A stretch of DNA of 64,000 bases, taken from NCBI GenBank assembly GCA_900544405.1, contig UQVA01000010.1:4904-68903 (forward strand), read 5' to 3'. The notes below the pieces were generated by a model. The model searched no databases and was not told the DNA's origin. It worked only from the letters and a program-made list of their open reading frames with translations. Below are positions 8,150 through 17,180 of the stretch, piece after piece. This stretch comes from an uncultured Eubacteriales bacterium (GTDB taxonomy: Bacteria; Bacillota; Clostridia; Oscillospirales; Oscillospiraceae). Made by a program: the position numbers and the translations under genes. The first letter of the stretch is position 1, and every line of letters starts with the position of its first letter.

Positions 8150-8626
8150 ATGGAGCATCCTGCCCGAAAGATCACCAAGATTGCCCGGGAAACGGAGCGG
8201 CTGGTGCTGCTGGCCATGCGGGGCGAACACATCGGCACGGCGGAAATCGACTGCATCCACGCCGTCCGCCATCACCCCGGCATCACCCAGACGGAGCTGG
8301 CCGCCGCCCTGAACACCGACAAGCCCGCCATCGCCCGCCGGACCGCCAGTCTGGAGCGGAAGGGCTATCTGCGCCGGGAACCGAACCCTGCCGACGGCCG
8401 CAGTCAGCTGCTCTACCCCACGGACCAGGCTCAGAACCTCCGCAACGCCAAAGCCGCCTCGGAGGACGCTTTTTACGAGTATCTTCTGTCCGGGCTGGAC
8501 CAGGGGGACCGGGAGAAATTTCTGGAGCTGCTGGATATTCTCTACCGCCGCTCCAAGGAGGAAAGCCGCAGCGGCTTCCCCCATGTGAGCGCCATTCTGG
8601 AGGCATCAGATCGTGAAAAAGCATGA
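8150..8626 (+). CDS. MarR family transcriptional regulator
   Basis: 158 residues from MEHPARKITKIARE. A winged helix-turn-helix spans about residues 40-100, with GITQTELAAALNTDKPAIARRTASLERKGYL as the recognition core and NPADGRSQLLYPT as the wing, flanked by dimerisation helices. The ATG at 8150 is preferred over upstream starts because those would fall across the promoter and operator. The downstream ABC exporter starts inside its last codons, so it most likely represses its own operon and is relieved by a ligand the exporter removes. The ligand is unknown. Confidence 0.9.
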   Translation: MEHPARKITKIARETERLVLLAMRGEHIGTAEIDCIHAVRHHPGITQTELAAALNTDKPAIARRTASLERKGYLRREPNPADGRSQLLYPTDQAQNLRNAKAASEDAFYEYLLSGLDQGDREKFLELLDILYRRSKEESRSGFPHVSAILEASDREKA

Positions 8627-10346
8627 ATTTCGCCCGGACAGCATCGGGGCCTACTTCCGGGCCGAATGGCTGCCCCTGACCTTCGTCACCTTGTCGGGCC
8701 TGGTGTACAACATTGGTCTGCTGGCCGGTCCCTGGTATGAGGGCAAGCTGGCCCAGTGCCTTTCAGACATTCTGCAAGGCTACGAGACTGCCGGGGCCAT
8801 GGCGGTGCTGGTGGGCGCTTATGTTCTTGTGACGCTGCTGGTCCAGTCCGCCCGATTTGTGAAGCGGTTCTATGTGCGCCGGTTCGCCAACAACATCAAC
8901 CGTCGGATGAAGGGCGTTCTGTACGCCAATCTGGTCCGGCAGAGCCGCAGCACCCTGGGAAAGGAAGGCTCCGGCGAGCTGATGACCAAGGCCATTTCCG
9001 ACGTGGACGACTGCGCCGAGGGAATGCGGAAATTCACCACGGAATTTTTTGATACCGGCGTGGCTCTGGTGGGCTATGTGGTCATGCTGCTACTTTACGA
9101 CTGGCGGCTGGCCCTGATGTGCATGATCTTCCCGCCGGTGTCCTACATCTGCGCTCAGAAAATGAAAAAACTGGTCCAGCGGTCCGGGGCCGCTTACAAA
9201 AAGGCCGCCTCCGGCCTCAGCACCGCCACCTTAGACCGGGCGAAAAACGCCGTCACCTACCGGGTCTACGGCTGCGAGGAGGCCCAGGAGGGCCGGTACG
9301 AGGACGCTTTGGACAGCTATGAGCGGACCGCCGTCCGGGCCAACGTCTGGCAGTCGGCTCTGCCGCCCCTGTACCTGGCGGTATCCAATCTCAGCGTGAT
9401 CTTCATTCTCTATTTCGGCGGGAAAAACGTGCTGGGCAGCGGCTGGCAGGCCTGGGACATCGCGGCCTTTACCACGTTCCTGTCCTGCTTCGTGAAGATG
9501 GCCACCAAGTCCTCCAAGACCGCCAAGCTGTTCAACTCCGTCCAGCGGGCGGAGGTCTCCTGGAAGCGCATCAAGCCCCTGATGAAGGCCCCGGAGGCCC
9601 TGCCGAAGCTGAACATTCCCGACGGGGAACCTCTGGAAGTCAAGGGTGTTTCCTTCGCCTATCCCGGCTGTGAGCCTACCTTCCAGAATTTGACCTTCTC
9701 CGCCAAGCCCGGCGACATCATCGGCATCACCGGCCCCGTGGCCTGCGGAAAATCCACCCTGGGCCGGATGTTCCTGTGCGAGGAGCCTTATTCCGGCTCC
9801 ATCCGGCTGGGGAACCGGGAGCTTTCCGGCCTGACGGCACGGGAAATTTCTGAGCGCATCGGCTATCTGGGCCATGACCCGGAGCTGTGGAACGACACCG
9901 TAAAGGCCAACGTGCTTTGCGGTGAAACTGCCGACCCTATGGCGGCTCTTTCCCTGACGGCCATGGACAAGGAGGTCCGCTCCATGGAACAGGGGGTGAA
10001 CACCATGGTGGGCAGCAGCGGCGTGCGGCTGTCCGGCGGTCAGGCCCAACGCCTGGCTCTGGCCCGGACCCTGGCTCATCCCCGTCCGGTGCTGATTCTG
10101 GACGACCCCTTCTCCGCTCTGGACCGGCCCACGGAGGATGTGGTCTTTGCGGACCTGAAAGCATACGCCAAGGACAAAATCGTCCTGCTTATTTCTCACC
10201 GGCTTTATCACTTCCCGGAAATGAAGGAAATTCTCTTCCTGGAGGACGGAAATATTACCGCCGGGACCCACGAGGCGCTGCTTTCAGGCAATGCCGCTTA
10301 CCGGAATCTCTATGAAAGTCAGACAGGAGGTGCGGACCATGCGTAA
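8613..10346 (+). CDS. Heterodimeric ABC exporter, first subunit (degenerate catalytic site)
   Basis: 577 residues. Transmembrane domain about 1-325 (exporter fold), ATPase domain 338-577. Walker A GPVACGKST at 374-382 and signature LSGGQ at 473-477 are canonical, and the switch histidine is in LLISHR. The residue after the Walker B aspartate is D498 (LILDDPF) instead of glutamate, and the Q-loop position reads LGHDPELW, with histidine for glutamine. The start is GTG at 8613 with GGAGG nine bases before it, overlapping the MarR stop by 14 bases. It pairs with the next gene as in BmrCD/LmrCD/TM287-288-type exporters; a drug or peptide substrate is likely but unproven. Confidence 0.9.
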   Translation: MKKHEFRPDSIGAYFRAEWLPLTFVTLSGLVYNIGLLAGPWYEGKLAQCLSDILQGYETAGAMAVLVGAYVLVTLLVQSARFVKRFYVRRFANNINRRMKGVLYANLVRQSRSTLGKEGSGELMTKAISDVDDCAEGMRKFTTEFFDTGVALVGYVVMLLLYDWRLALMCMIFPPVSYICAQKMKKLVQRSGAAYKKAASGLSTATLDRAKNAVTYRVYGCEEAQEGRYEDALDSYERTAVRANVWQSALPPLYLAVSNLSVIFILYFGGKNVLGSGWQAWDIAAFTTFLSCFVKMATKSSKTAKLFNSVQRAEVSWKRIKPLMKAPEALPKLNIPDGEPLEVKGVSFAYPGCEPTFQNLTFSAKPGDIIGITGPVACGKSTLGRMFLCEEPYSGSIRLGNRELSGLTAREISERIGYLGHDPELWNDTVKANVLCGETADPMAALSLTAMDKEVRSMEQGVNTMVGSSGVRLSGGQAQRLALARTLAHPRPVLILDDPFSALDRPTEDVVFADLKAYAKDKIVLLISHRLYHFPEMKEILFLEDGNITAGTHEALLSGNAAYRNLYESQTGGADHA

Positions 10347-11979
10347 ACCCACCAACGGCGTATTTGCCGCCGTATTGGATGCCGCCAAGGAACACAAGCT
10401 GCTCAGCATCGGCACCGTTCTCTGCGCCGCAGCCTCGGTGCTGGCCACTTTGCTGCCGCCGCTGCTCTTGGGGCGCATCGTGGACGACCTGACCGGCGGA
10501 CTTTCCCTGTCCCTGGCCGCCATTCTCTGCTATTTTGTTTCTCTGGCCCTGGGCGGCATCCTCAATTCCGCACAGGAGACCCTGCTGGAAATATTCGGCC
10601 AGAAAATGACCCACGCCCTCCGGTCCGAAATGTCCCGGAAGCTGACCCATCTCCCCGCCGCCGCCCTGGCCGCTCAGGACCCCGGTCAAATTGCTGCCCG
10701 GTTCTCCGGCGATGTGGACACGGTGGAGGCCCTGTTCACCTCCGGCGTTATTTCCATGGCGGCGGATGCCTGCCGCATTCTCTCCATTTTCGTGGTCATC
10801 GCCATCAAGAATACCGGTCTGGCCCTGGTCCTGCTGCTGGTCCTGCCGCTGCTGACCCTGTTCACCCGGCACGTTCAGAAGCGGATGCTCTCGGCCCAGC
10901 TGGCAAACCGGAAGGCCGTGGCCTCCATCTCCGGTCAGGTGCCGGAGACCATCCACAACATCCGCACCATTCATGCCCTGGGTCTGGAGGATTACATGGA
11001 GCGGCGCTATGACCGTTCCATTGGGGAAAGCTACGCCGCCGTGGAGAAAACCAACTTCTACGATGCCATTTACTCTCCCGTAGTGCTGATTCTGGATGCC
11101 GCCGTGGTGGGCCTCGTTATGCTGCTCTCCGCCACCGGCAACGCAACAGTATTGCAGCTGTTCGGAATGTCCGTAGGCACCGCCGTGACCATGATCGACT
11201 ACATCAGCCGGATCTTCACGCCGATTGAGACCCTGGGCATGGAGATTCAGACCATACAGTCCGCCATGGCCGGCGTGAGGCGTATCGATGCTTTCCTCGC
11301 TCAGCCGGAGCGGGACATCCCCGCCCAGCGCTCCTGCCCCCGTGGGGATGTGGAGCTTTCCCATGTGACCTTCGGCTACGATCAGCGGACCGTTCTTTCG
11401 GGCCTGTCCTTCACGGTGAAGGCCGGGGAGCAGGTCACGCTGGTGGGCCGTACCGGTGCCGGAAAAAGCACCGTGTTCCGGCTGCTGCTGGGCCTGTACC
11501 ATCCCCAGGAAGGCAGCCTGACCATCGGCGGCGTGGACGTTTCTCAGATTCCCGACCAGGAGCGCCGGAAGTGCATCGGCTGCGTGGAGCAGCACTTCTC
11601 CCGTGTTCCGGGGACCGTGCTGGAGCAAATTACGCTCTCCGACCCGCAAATCACAAGAGAAATGGCAGAAACTGCCGCAAAACTGGCCGGTCTGGACGCC
11701 GTTATCCGCAGCTTTCCCCAAGGCTATGACACCCCCTGCACGGATTCCATGTTCTCCCAGGGCGAATGGCAGCTTCTCTCCATTGCCCGGGCCGCTGCCG
11801 CCGACCCCGGCGTGCTGCTGCTGGACGAGATCACCGCCAACCTGGATGCAGACACGGAAGCCCGGGTCATGGAAGCCCTGCGCCGGGCCTCGGAAGGCCG
11901 GACCGTGCTCTCCATCTCCCACCGAATTTACGAAAGCCTCGGCGGCCGGGTCATCGAGATCCATCCTATCCCGGCATAA
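10339..11979 (+). CDS. Heterodimeric ABC exporter, second subunit
   Basis: 546 residues. Six-helix transmembrane domain about 1-320, ATPase domain 337-546. Walker A GRTGAGKST is at 370-378, the Q-loop glutamine is at 418, and Walker B has the catalytic glutamate E497 (LLLDEITANLD). Its signature is degenerate: FSQGE at 472-476 instead of LSGGQ. The start ATG at 10339 overlaps the end of the first subunit by eight bases and has GGAGG upstream, which supports assembly as a pair. The degenerate signature would face the degenerate Walker B of the partner, giving one active and one inactive ATP site. Confidence 0.9.
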   Translation: MRKPTNGVFAAVLDAAKEHKLLSIGTVLCAAASVLATLLPPLLLGRIVDDLTGGLSLSLAAILCYFVSLALGGILNSAQETLLEIFGQKMTHALRSEMSRKLTHLPAAALAAQDPGQIAARFSGDVDTVEALFTSGVISMAADACRILSIFVVIAIKNTGLALVLLLVLPLLTLFTRHVQKRMLSAQLANRKAVASISGQVPETIHNIRTIHALGLEDYMERRYDRSIGESYAAVEKTNFYDAIYSPVVLILDAAVVGLVMLLSATGNATVLQLFGMSVGTAVTMIDYISRIFTPIETLGMEIQTIQSAMAGVRRIDAFLAQPERDIPAQRSCPRGDVELSHVTFGYDQRTVLSGLSFTVKAGEQVTLVGRTGAGKSTVFRLLLGLYHPQEGSLTIGGVDVSQIPDQERRKCIGCVEQHFSRVPGTVLEQITLSDPQITREMAETAAKLAGLDAVIRSFPQGYDTPCTDSMFSQGEWQLLSIARAAAADPGVLLLDEITANLDADTEARVMEALRRASEGRTVLSISHRIYESLGGRVIEIHPIPA

Positions 11980-12002
11980 AGGCCGGATATCCCCCATTTT
12001 TC

Positions 12003-12031
12003 TTGACAACCGTGGGAAAACAGAGTATCAT
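12003..12031 (+). promoter_or_regulatory. Sigma-A promoter of cobalamin operon 1
   Basis: TTGACA at 12003-12008, 17 bases, TATCAT at 12026-12031, just before the riboswitch. Confidence 0.75.
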
Positions 12032-12039
12032 GGTAGAAA

Positions 12040-12310
12040 ACAAACATTTCAGTGTCCCGGTCCGCCGAAAAAGCCTCCGGGGAGAATAGAGAATCCGGTG
12101 CGAATCCGGAGCGGTACCGCCACTGTAAGTGCGGAGGTCCCGGCAATGGCGAAAGCCGGTCATTGGAGCGATCCGAGAAGGCCCAGCCGGGACTTTGGAT
12201 GCACAAGTCAGGAGACCTGCTGAAATGGTTCCCCGCCGAAAGCGGGGCGGCTTCTGCCAGCAGAAAAATCGGCTGCGGCGATCTTTTGGGATCGCCGCAG
12301 CTTTTTGTTT
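12040..12310 (+). promoter_or_regulatory. Cobalamin riboswitch 1 with transcription terminator
   Basis: The B12 box AAGTCAGGAGACCTGC is at 12205-12220. Upstream lie the other conserved parts: GAATCCGGTGCGAATCCGG, ACCGCCACTGTAAG and CGAGAAGGCCCAG. A GC-rich hairpin (CCCCGCCGAAAGCGGGG, 12232-12248) follows the box. The expression platform is a strong terminator, stem 12272-12283 with 12290-12301, then TTTTTGTTT. Adenosylcobalamin binding should shut the biosynthetic operon off. The cbiA ribosome-binding site lies directly after the T-run. Confidence 0.95.
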
Positions 12311-12322
12311 CAGGAGGCATCT

Positions 12323-13663
12323 ATGGATCGAATCTTACTTTCCGGGGTCAGCAGCGGCTGCGGCAAAACCACGATGGTCTGCGGCATCTTGCAGGCGTTG
12401 GTCAACCGGGGGCTCCGGGTAGGGGCCTTCAAATGCGGGCCGGATTACATCGACCCCATGTTCCACAGCCGCATCATCGGAGCAAAGAGCGCCAATCTGG
12501 ACCTGCACTTCTTTTCGGAGAACACCCTCCGGTACTTGCTGGCAAAAAACGCCGCCGACCGGGACATAAGCATCATTGAAGGGGTCATGGGCTATTACGA
12601 CGGTTTGGGTCTGACCTCCACAAAAGCCAGCTCCTATGAGGTGGCCCAGGTCACGGATTCGCCGGTGGTGCTGGTGGTCAACGCAAAAGGGGCTTCCCTT
12701 TCCGTGCTGGCGGTCATTCAGGGATTTCTGAATTTTGCGCCCAAGTCCAACATCCGGGGAGTCCTGCTGAATCAATGCTCTCCCATGGCCTACTCCGCCC
12801 TGTCCAAGGCCATTGAAGATCGGCTGGGCATCTTTTGTTACGGCTATCTCCCAAAAATGGAAAATTGCTCCCTGGAAAGCAGACATCTGGGGCTGGTGAC
12901 GGCGGACGAAGTGACGGATTTGAAGGAAAAAATGTCCGCTTTGGCTGCACAGGTGGAAAAAACCGTAGACTTGGACGGTCTGCTGGCTCTAAGCCGGACG
13001 GCGCCGGATTTGGCGTACAACCCCATCGAGCTGCCCCGGCGGGAGCCGGTCCGCATTGCCGTGGCACGGGACCGGGCCTTCTGCTTTTACTATGAGGATT
13101 CTCTGGAAGCCATCCGGGAAATGGGCGGGGAGATCGTCGAATTCAGTCCCTTGAAGGATTCCGCCCTGCCGGAGCATATTCAGGGCCTTTATCTGGGCGG
13201 CGGCTATCCGGAATTGTACGCCCAGGCCCTCAGCGAAAACGCATCCATGCGCTCGTCCATAAAAAGCGCTCTGGAAAGTGGCCTTCCCTGCATTGCCGAG
13301 TGCGGCGGATTCATGTATCTGACGGAAAAAATCGGAGATTTTCCCATGGTGGGCTTTCTGCCGGGGACATGCTTTGATACCGGCAAGCTGACCCGGTTCG
13401 GCTATGTGACCCTCCGGGCCAAGCAAGAGAATCTGCTCTGCCCCACCGGAGAGGAAATTCCCGCCCATGAATTTCATCATTGGGACTGCACCGCCCCCGG
13501 AGCCGCCTTCACCGCCAGGAAAGCCAACGGCCGCAGTTGGGACTGCGCCGTAGCCACGGACCGACTCTACGCCGGATACCCCCACTTTCATTTTTACGCC
13601 AATCCGGGCTTTCTCGTCCGGTTCTACGATACCTGTGTAAAGGAGAAATACCGCCATGTTTGA
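12323..13663 (+). CDS. cbiA: Cobyrinic acid a,c-diamide synthase
   Basis: ATP- and glutamine-dependent amidation of the a and c side chains of the corrin ring. 446 residues: an N-terminal dethiobiotin-synthetase-like ATPase domain with P-loop SSGCGKTTMV and FKCGPDYIDPMFH, and a C-terminal class I glutamine amidotransferase-like domain with YLGGGYPELYAQ, the nucleophile cysteine in AECGGFMYL, and HEFHHWDC. The start at 12323 has CAGGAGG at 12311-12317. First gene of operon 1; its stop overlaps the cbiC start by eight bases. Confidence 0.95.
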   Translation: MDRILLSGVSSGCGKTTMVCGILQALVNRGLRVGAFKCGPDYIDPMFHSRIIGAKSANLDLHFFSENTLRYLLAKNAADRDISIIEGVMGYYDGLGLTSTKASSYEVAQVTDSPVVLVVNAKGASLSVLAVIQGFLNFAPKSNIRGVLLNQCSPMAYSALSKAIEDRLGIFCYGYLPKMENCSLESRHLGLVTADEVTDLKEKMSALAAQVEKTVDLDGLLALSRTAPDLAYNPIELPRREPVRIAVARDRAFCFYYEDSLEAIREMGGEIVEFSPLKDSALPEHIQGLYLGGGYPELYAQALSENASMRSSIKSALESGLPCIAECGGFMYLTEKIGDFPMVGFLPGTCFDTGKLTRFGYVTLRAKQENLLCPTGEEIPAHEFHHWDCTAPGAAFTARKANGRSWDCAVATDRLYAGYPHFHFYANPGFLVRFYDTCVKEKYRHV

Positions 13664-14279
13664 AAATATCAAGCCCATGGACATTGAAAAGCGCAGCTTT
13701 GCCATTATCACCGAGCTGCTGGGGGACACCCAGCTGGACCCGGAAAACGAACTGGTCATCAAGCGGGTCATCCACACCACCGCCGACTTTGACTATGTGG
13801 AGAATCTGGTGTTCTCCCCCCACGCCGTGGGCAAGGGCATTGCCGCCCTGCGGGAGGGCTGCGACATCGTGACCGATACCCAAATGGCCAAGGCGGGCAT
13901 CAACAAGACCATTCTGGGCCGTCTGGGGGGTGAAGTTCACTGCTTCATGTCCGACCCGGACGTGGCCGCCGAGGCAAAGGAGCGGGGCGTGACCCGGGCC
14001 ATCGTGTCCATGGAGCGGGCGGCGCAGCTTTCCAAGCCCTGCGTGTTTGCCATCGGCAACGCCCCCACGGCCCTGATTTCCCTGCACGAACTCATGGAAG
14101 CCGGGAAACTGGACCCGGCGCTCATCATCGGCGTGCCGGTGGGCTTCGTGAACGTGGTGGAAAGCAAGGAACTGTTCCTGGATTCCCCGGTGCCCCACAT
14201 CATCGCCCGTGGCCGGAAGGGCGGCAGCAACGTGGCCGCCGCCATCTGCAACGCCATGCTCTACCAGATCATGCGCTGA
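13656..14279 (+). CDS. cbiC: Cobalt-precorrin-8 methylmutase
   Basis: Moves the C11 methyl group to C12 to form cobyrinate in the anaerobic corrin pathway. 207 residues, normal for the family. The conserved active-site histidine is H40 in KRVIHTTADFDY, and GNAPTAL and GVPVGFVNVVESK form the substrate pocket. It overlaps cbiA by eight bases and cbiD by one base (TGATG), so translation is coupled. Confidence 0.95.
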   Translation: MFENIKPMDIEKRSFAIITELLGDTQLDPENELVIKRVIHTTADFDYVENLVFSPHAVGKGIAALREGCDIVTDTQMAKAGINKTILGRLGGEVHCFMSDPDVAAEAKERGVTRAIVSMERAAQLSKPCVFAIGNAPTALISLHELMEAGKLDPALIIGVPVGFVNVVESKELFLDSPVPHIIARGRKGGSNVAAAICNAMLYQIMR

Positions 14280-15409
14280 TGGAACAGTACATCGAAAAAG
14301 ACGGCAAGCGCCTGCGGCTGGGCTACACCACCGGCTCCTGCGCCGCCGCTGCGGCAAAAGCCGCCGCCTGGATGCTGCTGACCGGCCGGGAAAAGACCAA
14401 TATCACCTTGGACACCCCCAAGGACATCCGGCTGGACCTGCCGGTTCTGGAAATCACCCGCAGCGCAGAGCAGGTCTCCTGCGCCATTGAAAAGGACGGC
14501 GGAGACGACCCGGACATCACCAAAGGCACCCTGATCTTCGCCACCGTCACCCGGTCCGGGAACAGCGGCGTGGACATTGACGGCGGCATCGGTATTGGCC
14601 GGGTCACAAAACGGGGCCTGGACCAGCCCGTTGGCAACGCCGCCATCAACTCCGTACCCCGGAAAATGATCCGTGAAAACGTGGAGGAAGTCATGGCCCT
14701 GGCGGACTACAAGGGCGGCCTGAAAGTCGTCATTTCCGCCCCGGAGGGCGAAATTCTGGCCCAAAAAACCTTCAATCCCCGGCTGGGCATTGTGGGCGGC
14801 ATTTCCATTCTGGGTACCACCGGCATTGTGGAGCCCATGAGCGAAAAGGCTCTGGTGGACACGATTCGTGTAGAATTGCGCCAGCGCCGGGCCGCCGGGA
14901 AAGAATACGCCCTGCTGACCCCCGGCAATTACGGCTCGGATTTCATCCGGCAGGAATTGGGGCTGGACATGAACCTCGCCGTGCAGGTGTCAAATTTCCT
15001 GGGGGATGGCCTGGACCTGTGCCGGGAATTGGGCTTCCGGGGGGCACTGCTGGTGGGCCACATCGGCAAGCTGGTAAAAGTGGCCGGTGGCATGCTGAAC
15101 ACTCACTCCAAATACGGAGACTGCCGGATGGAAATTCTCTCCGCCCACGCAGCCGCCGCCGGAGCGGATGCGGAAACGGTCCGGGAAATGCTGGACTGCG
15201 CCGCCTGTGACGATGCGGTCCGTATCCTCCGGGAAAAGGGCCTGGACCGGGAGGCTCTGGGCCGGGTCACGGAGAAAATTTCTTTTCACCTGAACCACCG
15301 GGCGGAGCCTATGGAAGTGGGCGTTCTCATGTTTTCCAAAGAATACGGCATTCTGGGCCGCAGCGATAACGAAGAGACACTCTTGAAAAAAATCATGGAG
15401 GAACGATAA
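14279..15409 (+). CDS. cbiD: Cobalt-precorrin-5B C1-methyltransferase
   Basis: Methylates C1 of the corrin ring in the anaerobic route. 376 residues, beginning with the family's LRLGYTTGSCAAAAAKAA motif and containing INSVPRKMI and LTPGNYGSDF, with VGHIGKLVKVAGGMLNTHS near residues 255-275. Presence of CbiD and CbiG rather than CobF and CobG marks the oxygen-independent pathway. Starts on the last base of the cbiC stop. Confidence 0.95.
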   Translation: MEQYIEKDGKRLRLGYTTGSCAAAAAKAAAWMLLTGREKTNITLDTPKDIRLDLPVLEITRSAEQVSCAIEKDGGDDPDITKGTLIFATVTRSGNSGVDIDGGIGIGRVTKRGLDQPVGNAAINSVPRKMIRENVEEVMALADYKGGLKVVISAPEGEILAQKTFNPRLGIVGGISILGTTGIVEPMSEKALVDTIRVELRQRRAAGKEYALLTPGNYGSDFIRQELGLDMNLAVQVSNFLGDGLDLCRELGFRGALLVGHIGKLVKVAGGMLNTHSKYGDCRMEILSAHAAAAGADAETVREMLDCAACDDAVRILREKGLDREALGRVTEKISFHLNHRAEPMEVGVLMFSKEYGILGRSDNEETLLKKIMEER

Positions 15410-15411
15410 AT

Positions 15412-16167
15412 ATGGTACATTTTGTGGGCGCCGGCAGCGGCGCAGTGGACCTCATCACCGTCCGGGGGGCAAAACTCCTGAGCGAATGCGACGTGGTCAT
15501 TTATGCCGGGAGCCTGGTGAACCCGGACCTGCTGTCCTATTGCAAAAAGGACTGCAAAATCTACAACAGCGCCACCATGACCCTGGAGCAGGTCATTGCT
15601 GCCATTGTGGAAGCGGAGGCCGCCGGAAAAACCACCGTCCGGCTCCACACCGGCGATTCCAGTATTTACGGAGCCGTCCGGGAGCAGTTCGACGAACTGG
15701 ACAAGCGGGGCATTGCCTACGACGTCTGCCCCGGCGTCAGCGCCTTCTGCGGTGCCGCCGCCTCCCTGAAAACCGAGTACACCCTGCCGGACGTAAGCCA
15801 GACGGTCATCATTACCCGGGCCCCCGGCCGGACCCCCGTTCCGGAAAAGCAGTCCATCCGGGCTTTGGCCGCCCATGGTGCCACCATGGTCCTGTTCCTC
15901 AGCACCGGCCTGACGGAGAATCTGCAGGCGGAGCTTCTGGCCGGTGGGTATGCCGGTTCCACCCCCGTGGCCGTGGTGTATAAGGCCACCTGGCCGGAGG
16001 AAAAAATCTTCCGTTGCACCGTGGACACCCTCCACAAGACCGTCACGGAGAATGGCCTGACGAAAACCAGCCTCATCATCGTGGGCGACTGCATGGGAGA
16101 CAAATATCTCCGCTCCCTGCTCTACCACCCCGGATTCACCACCGAATTCCGGGAGGCCACGGAATGA
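15412..16167 (+). CDS. cbiF: Cobalt-precorrin-4 C11-methyltransferase
   Basis: SAM-dependent tetrapyrrole methylase acting at C11. 251 residues of the two-lobe methylase fold: HFVGAGSGAVDLITVRG at the N-terminus, YAGSLVNPDLL, HTGDSSIYGAVREQ, CPGVSAFCGAAA and ITRAPGRTPVPE. The last segment, with YAGSLV, is typical of CbiF/CobM. It starts two bases after cbiD and overlaps cbiG by four bases (ATGA). Confidence 0.95.
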   Translation: MVHFVGAGSGAVDLITVRGAKLLSECDVVIYAGSLVNPDLLSYCKKDCKIYNSATMTLEQVIAAIVEAEAAGKTTVRLHTGDSSIYGAVREQFDELDKRGIAYDVCPGVSAFCGAAASLKTEYTLPDVSQTVIITRAPGRTPVPEKQSIRALAAHGATMVLFLSTGLTENLQAELLAGGYAGSTPVAVVYKATWPEEKIFRCTVDTLHKTVTENGLTKTSLIIVGDCMGDKYLRSLLYHPGFTTEFREATE

Positions 16168-17180
16168 ACATTGCCCTGTTCGCTTACAGCCGTCAGGGCT
16201 GCGTCACTGCCCGGCGGGTGCTGGCCTGCTTCCCGGAGGACACTGTTCACCCCTACACCATGGAGCGGTTTGCAGAGCCGGGGTTCGGCTCCATCCAACG
16301 CCCCGCCAGGGATTTTTACGGTCCCCTGTTTCAGGACCACCAGGCTCTCATCTTCATCAGCAGCGTTGGTTTAGCGGTCCGGGAAATCGCTCCGCATCTG
16401 CGCAGCAAGGCCACGGACCCGGCGGTCATCGTCCTGGACGAGTTGGGGCATTTCGTCATTCCGGTACTGTCCGGCCACATCGGCGGGGCCAACGATATGG
16501 CAAAGAAAATCGCAGAAAGCTTGGGTTCCGCCCCCGTCATTACCACTGCCACGGACATCAACGGCCGTTTTTCCGTGGATGCCTGGGCCACGAAGCAGGG
16601 CTGCGCCCTTTCCAGTCTGAGCGCTGCGAAAGCCGTGTCCGCCGCCGTACTGGAGGGGGACGTGCCCCTCTGCACCCCCTTCCCCATCGTTACGGCCCTG
16701 CCGAAGGGGCTGTGCCTGGGCAATTCCGGGAAAGTGGGCATCCTGCTGGACTGGAAAAAAACATCGCCCTTTGAGACGACTTTGCGGCTGACCCCGAAAA
16801 TTCTACACCTGGGCATCGGCTGCCGGAAAGGCACACCGAAGGAGGCCATTTCCGGGGCCGTGGAGGCCGTTTTGTCCGAAAATCAAATTGACCGGAAGGC
16901 CGTCAAATGCTGCGCCTCCATCGATTTGAAAGCTCAGGAGGCGGGGCTGCTGGACTTCTGCCGGGAGGCAGGTCTGCCCGTAGAATTTTATTCCGCAGAA
17001 CAATTAAACGGCGTCCCCGGTGACTTCACCCCATCCGCCTTCGTCCGCTCCGTCACCGGGGTGGACAACGTGTGCGAGCGGGCGGCGCTGCTGGGCGCGG
17101 AGACGCTTATCATCAAAAAAACCGCAAAGGACGGCGTGACCGTGGCCCTGGCGGCAGAGCATTGGGAGGTTTCGTTTTGA
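16164..17180 (+). CDS. cbiG: Cobalt-precorrin-5A hydrolase
   Basis: Opens the delta-lactone of cobalt-precorrin-5A, releasing acetaldehyde, a step specific to the anaerobic pathway. 338 residues: an N-terminal domain with FISSVGLAVREIAPHLRSK, DPAVIVLDELGHFVIPVLSGHIGGAND and TTATDINGRFSVD, a middle section, and a C-terminal domain beginning LGIGCRKGTPKEAI with VERA-type ending (TGVDNVCERAALLGA). The start ATG at 16164 overlaps the cbiF stop. It ends in a four-base overlap with cbiH. Confidence 0.95.
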   Translation: MNIALFAYSRQGCVTARRVLACFPEDTVHPYTMERFAEPGFGSIQRPARDFYGPLFQDHQALIFISSVGLAVREIAPHLRSKATDPAVIVLDELGHFVIPVLSGHIGGANDMAKKIAESLGSAPVITTATDINGRFSVDAWATKQGCALSSLSAAKAVSAAVLEGDVPLCTPFPIVTALPKGLCLGNSGKVGILLDWKKTSPFETTLRLTPKILHLGIGCRKGTPKEAISGAVEAVLSENQIDRKAVKCCASIDLKAQEAGLLDFCREAGLPVEFYSAEQLNGVPGDFTPSAFVRSVTGVDNVCERAALLGAETLIIKKTAKDGVTVALAAEHWEVSF

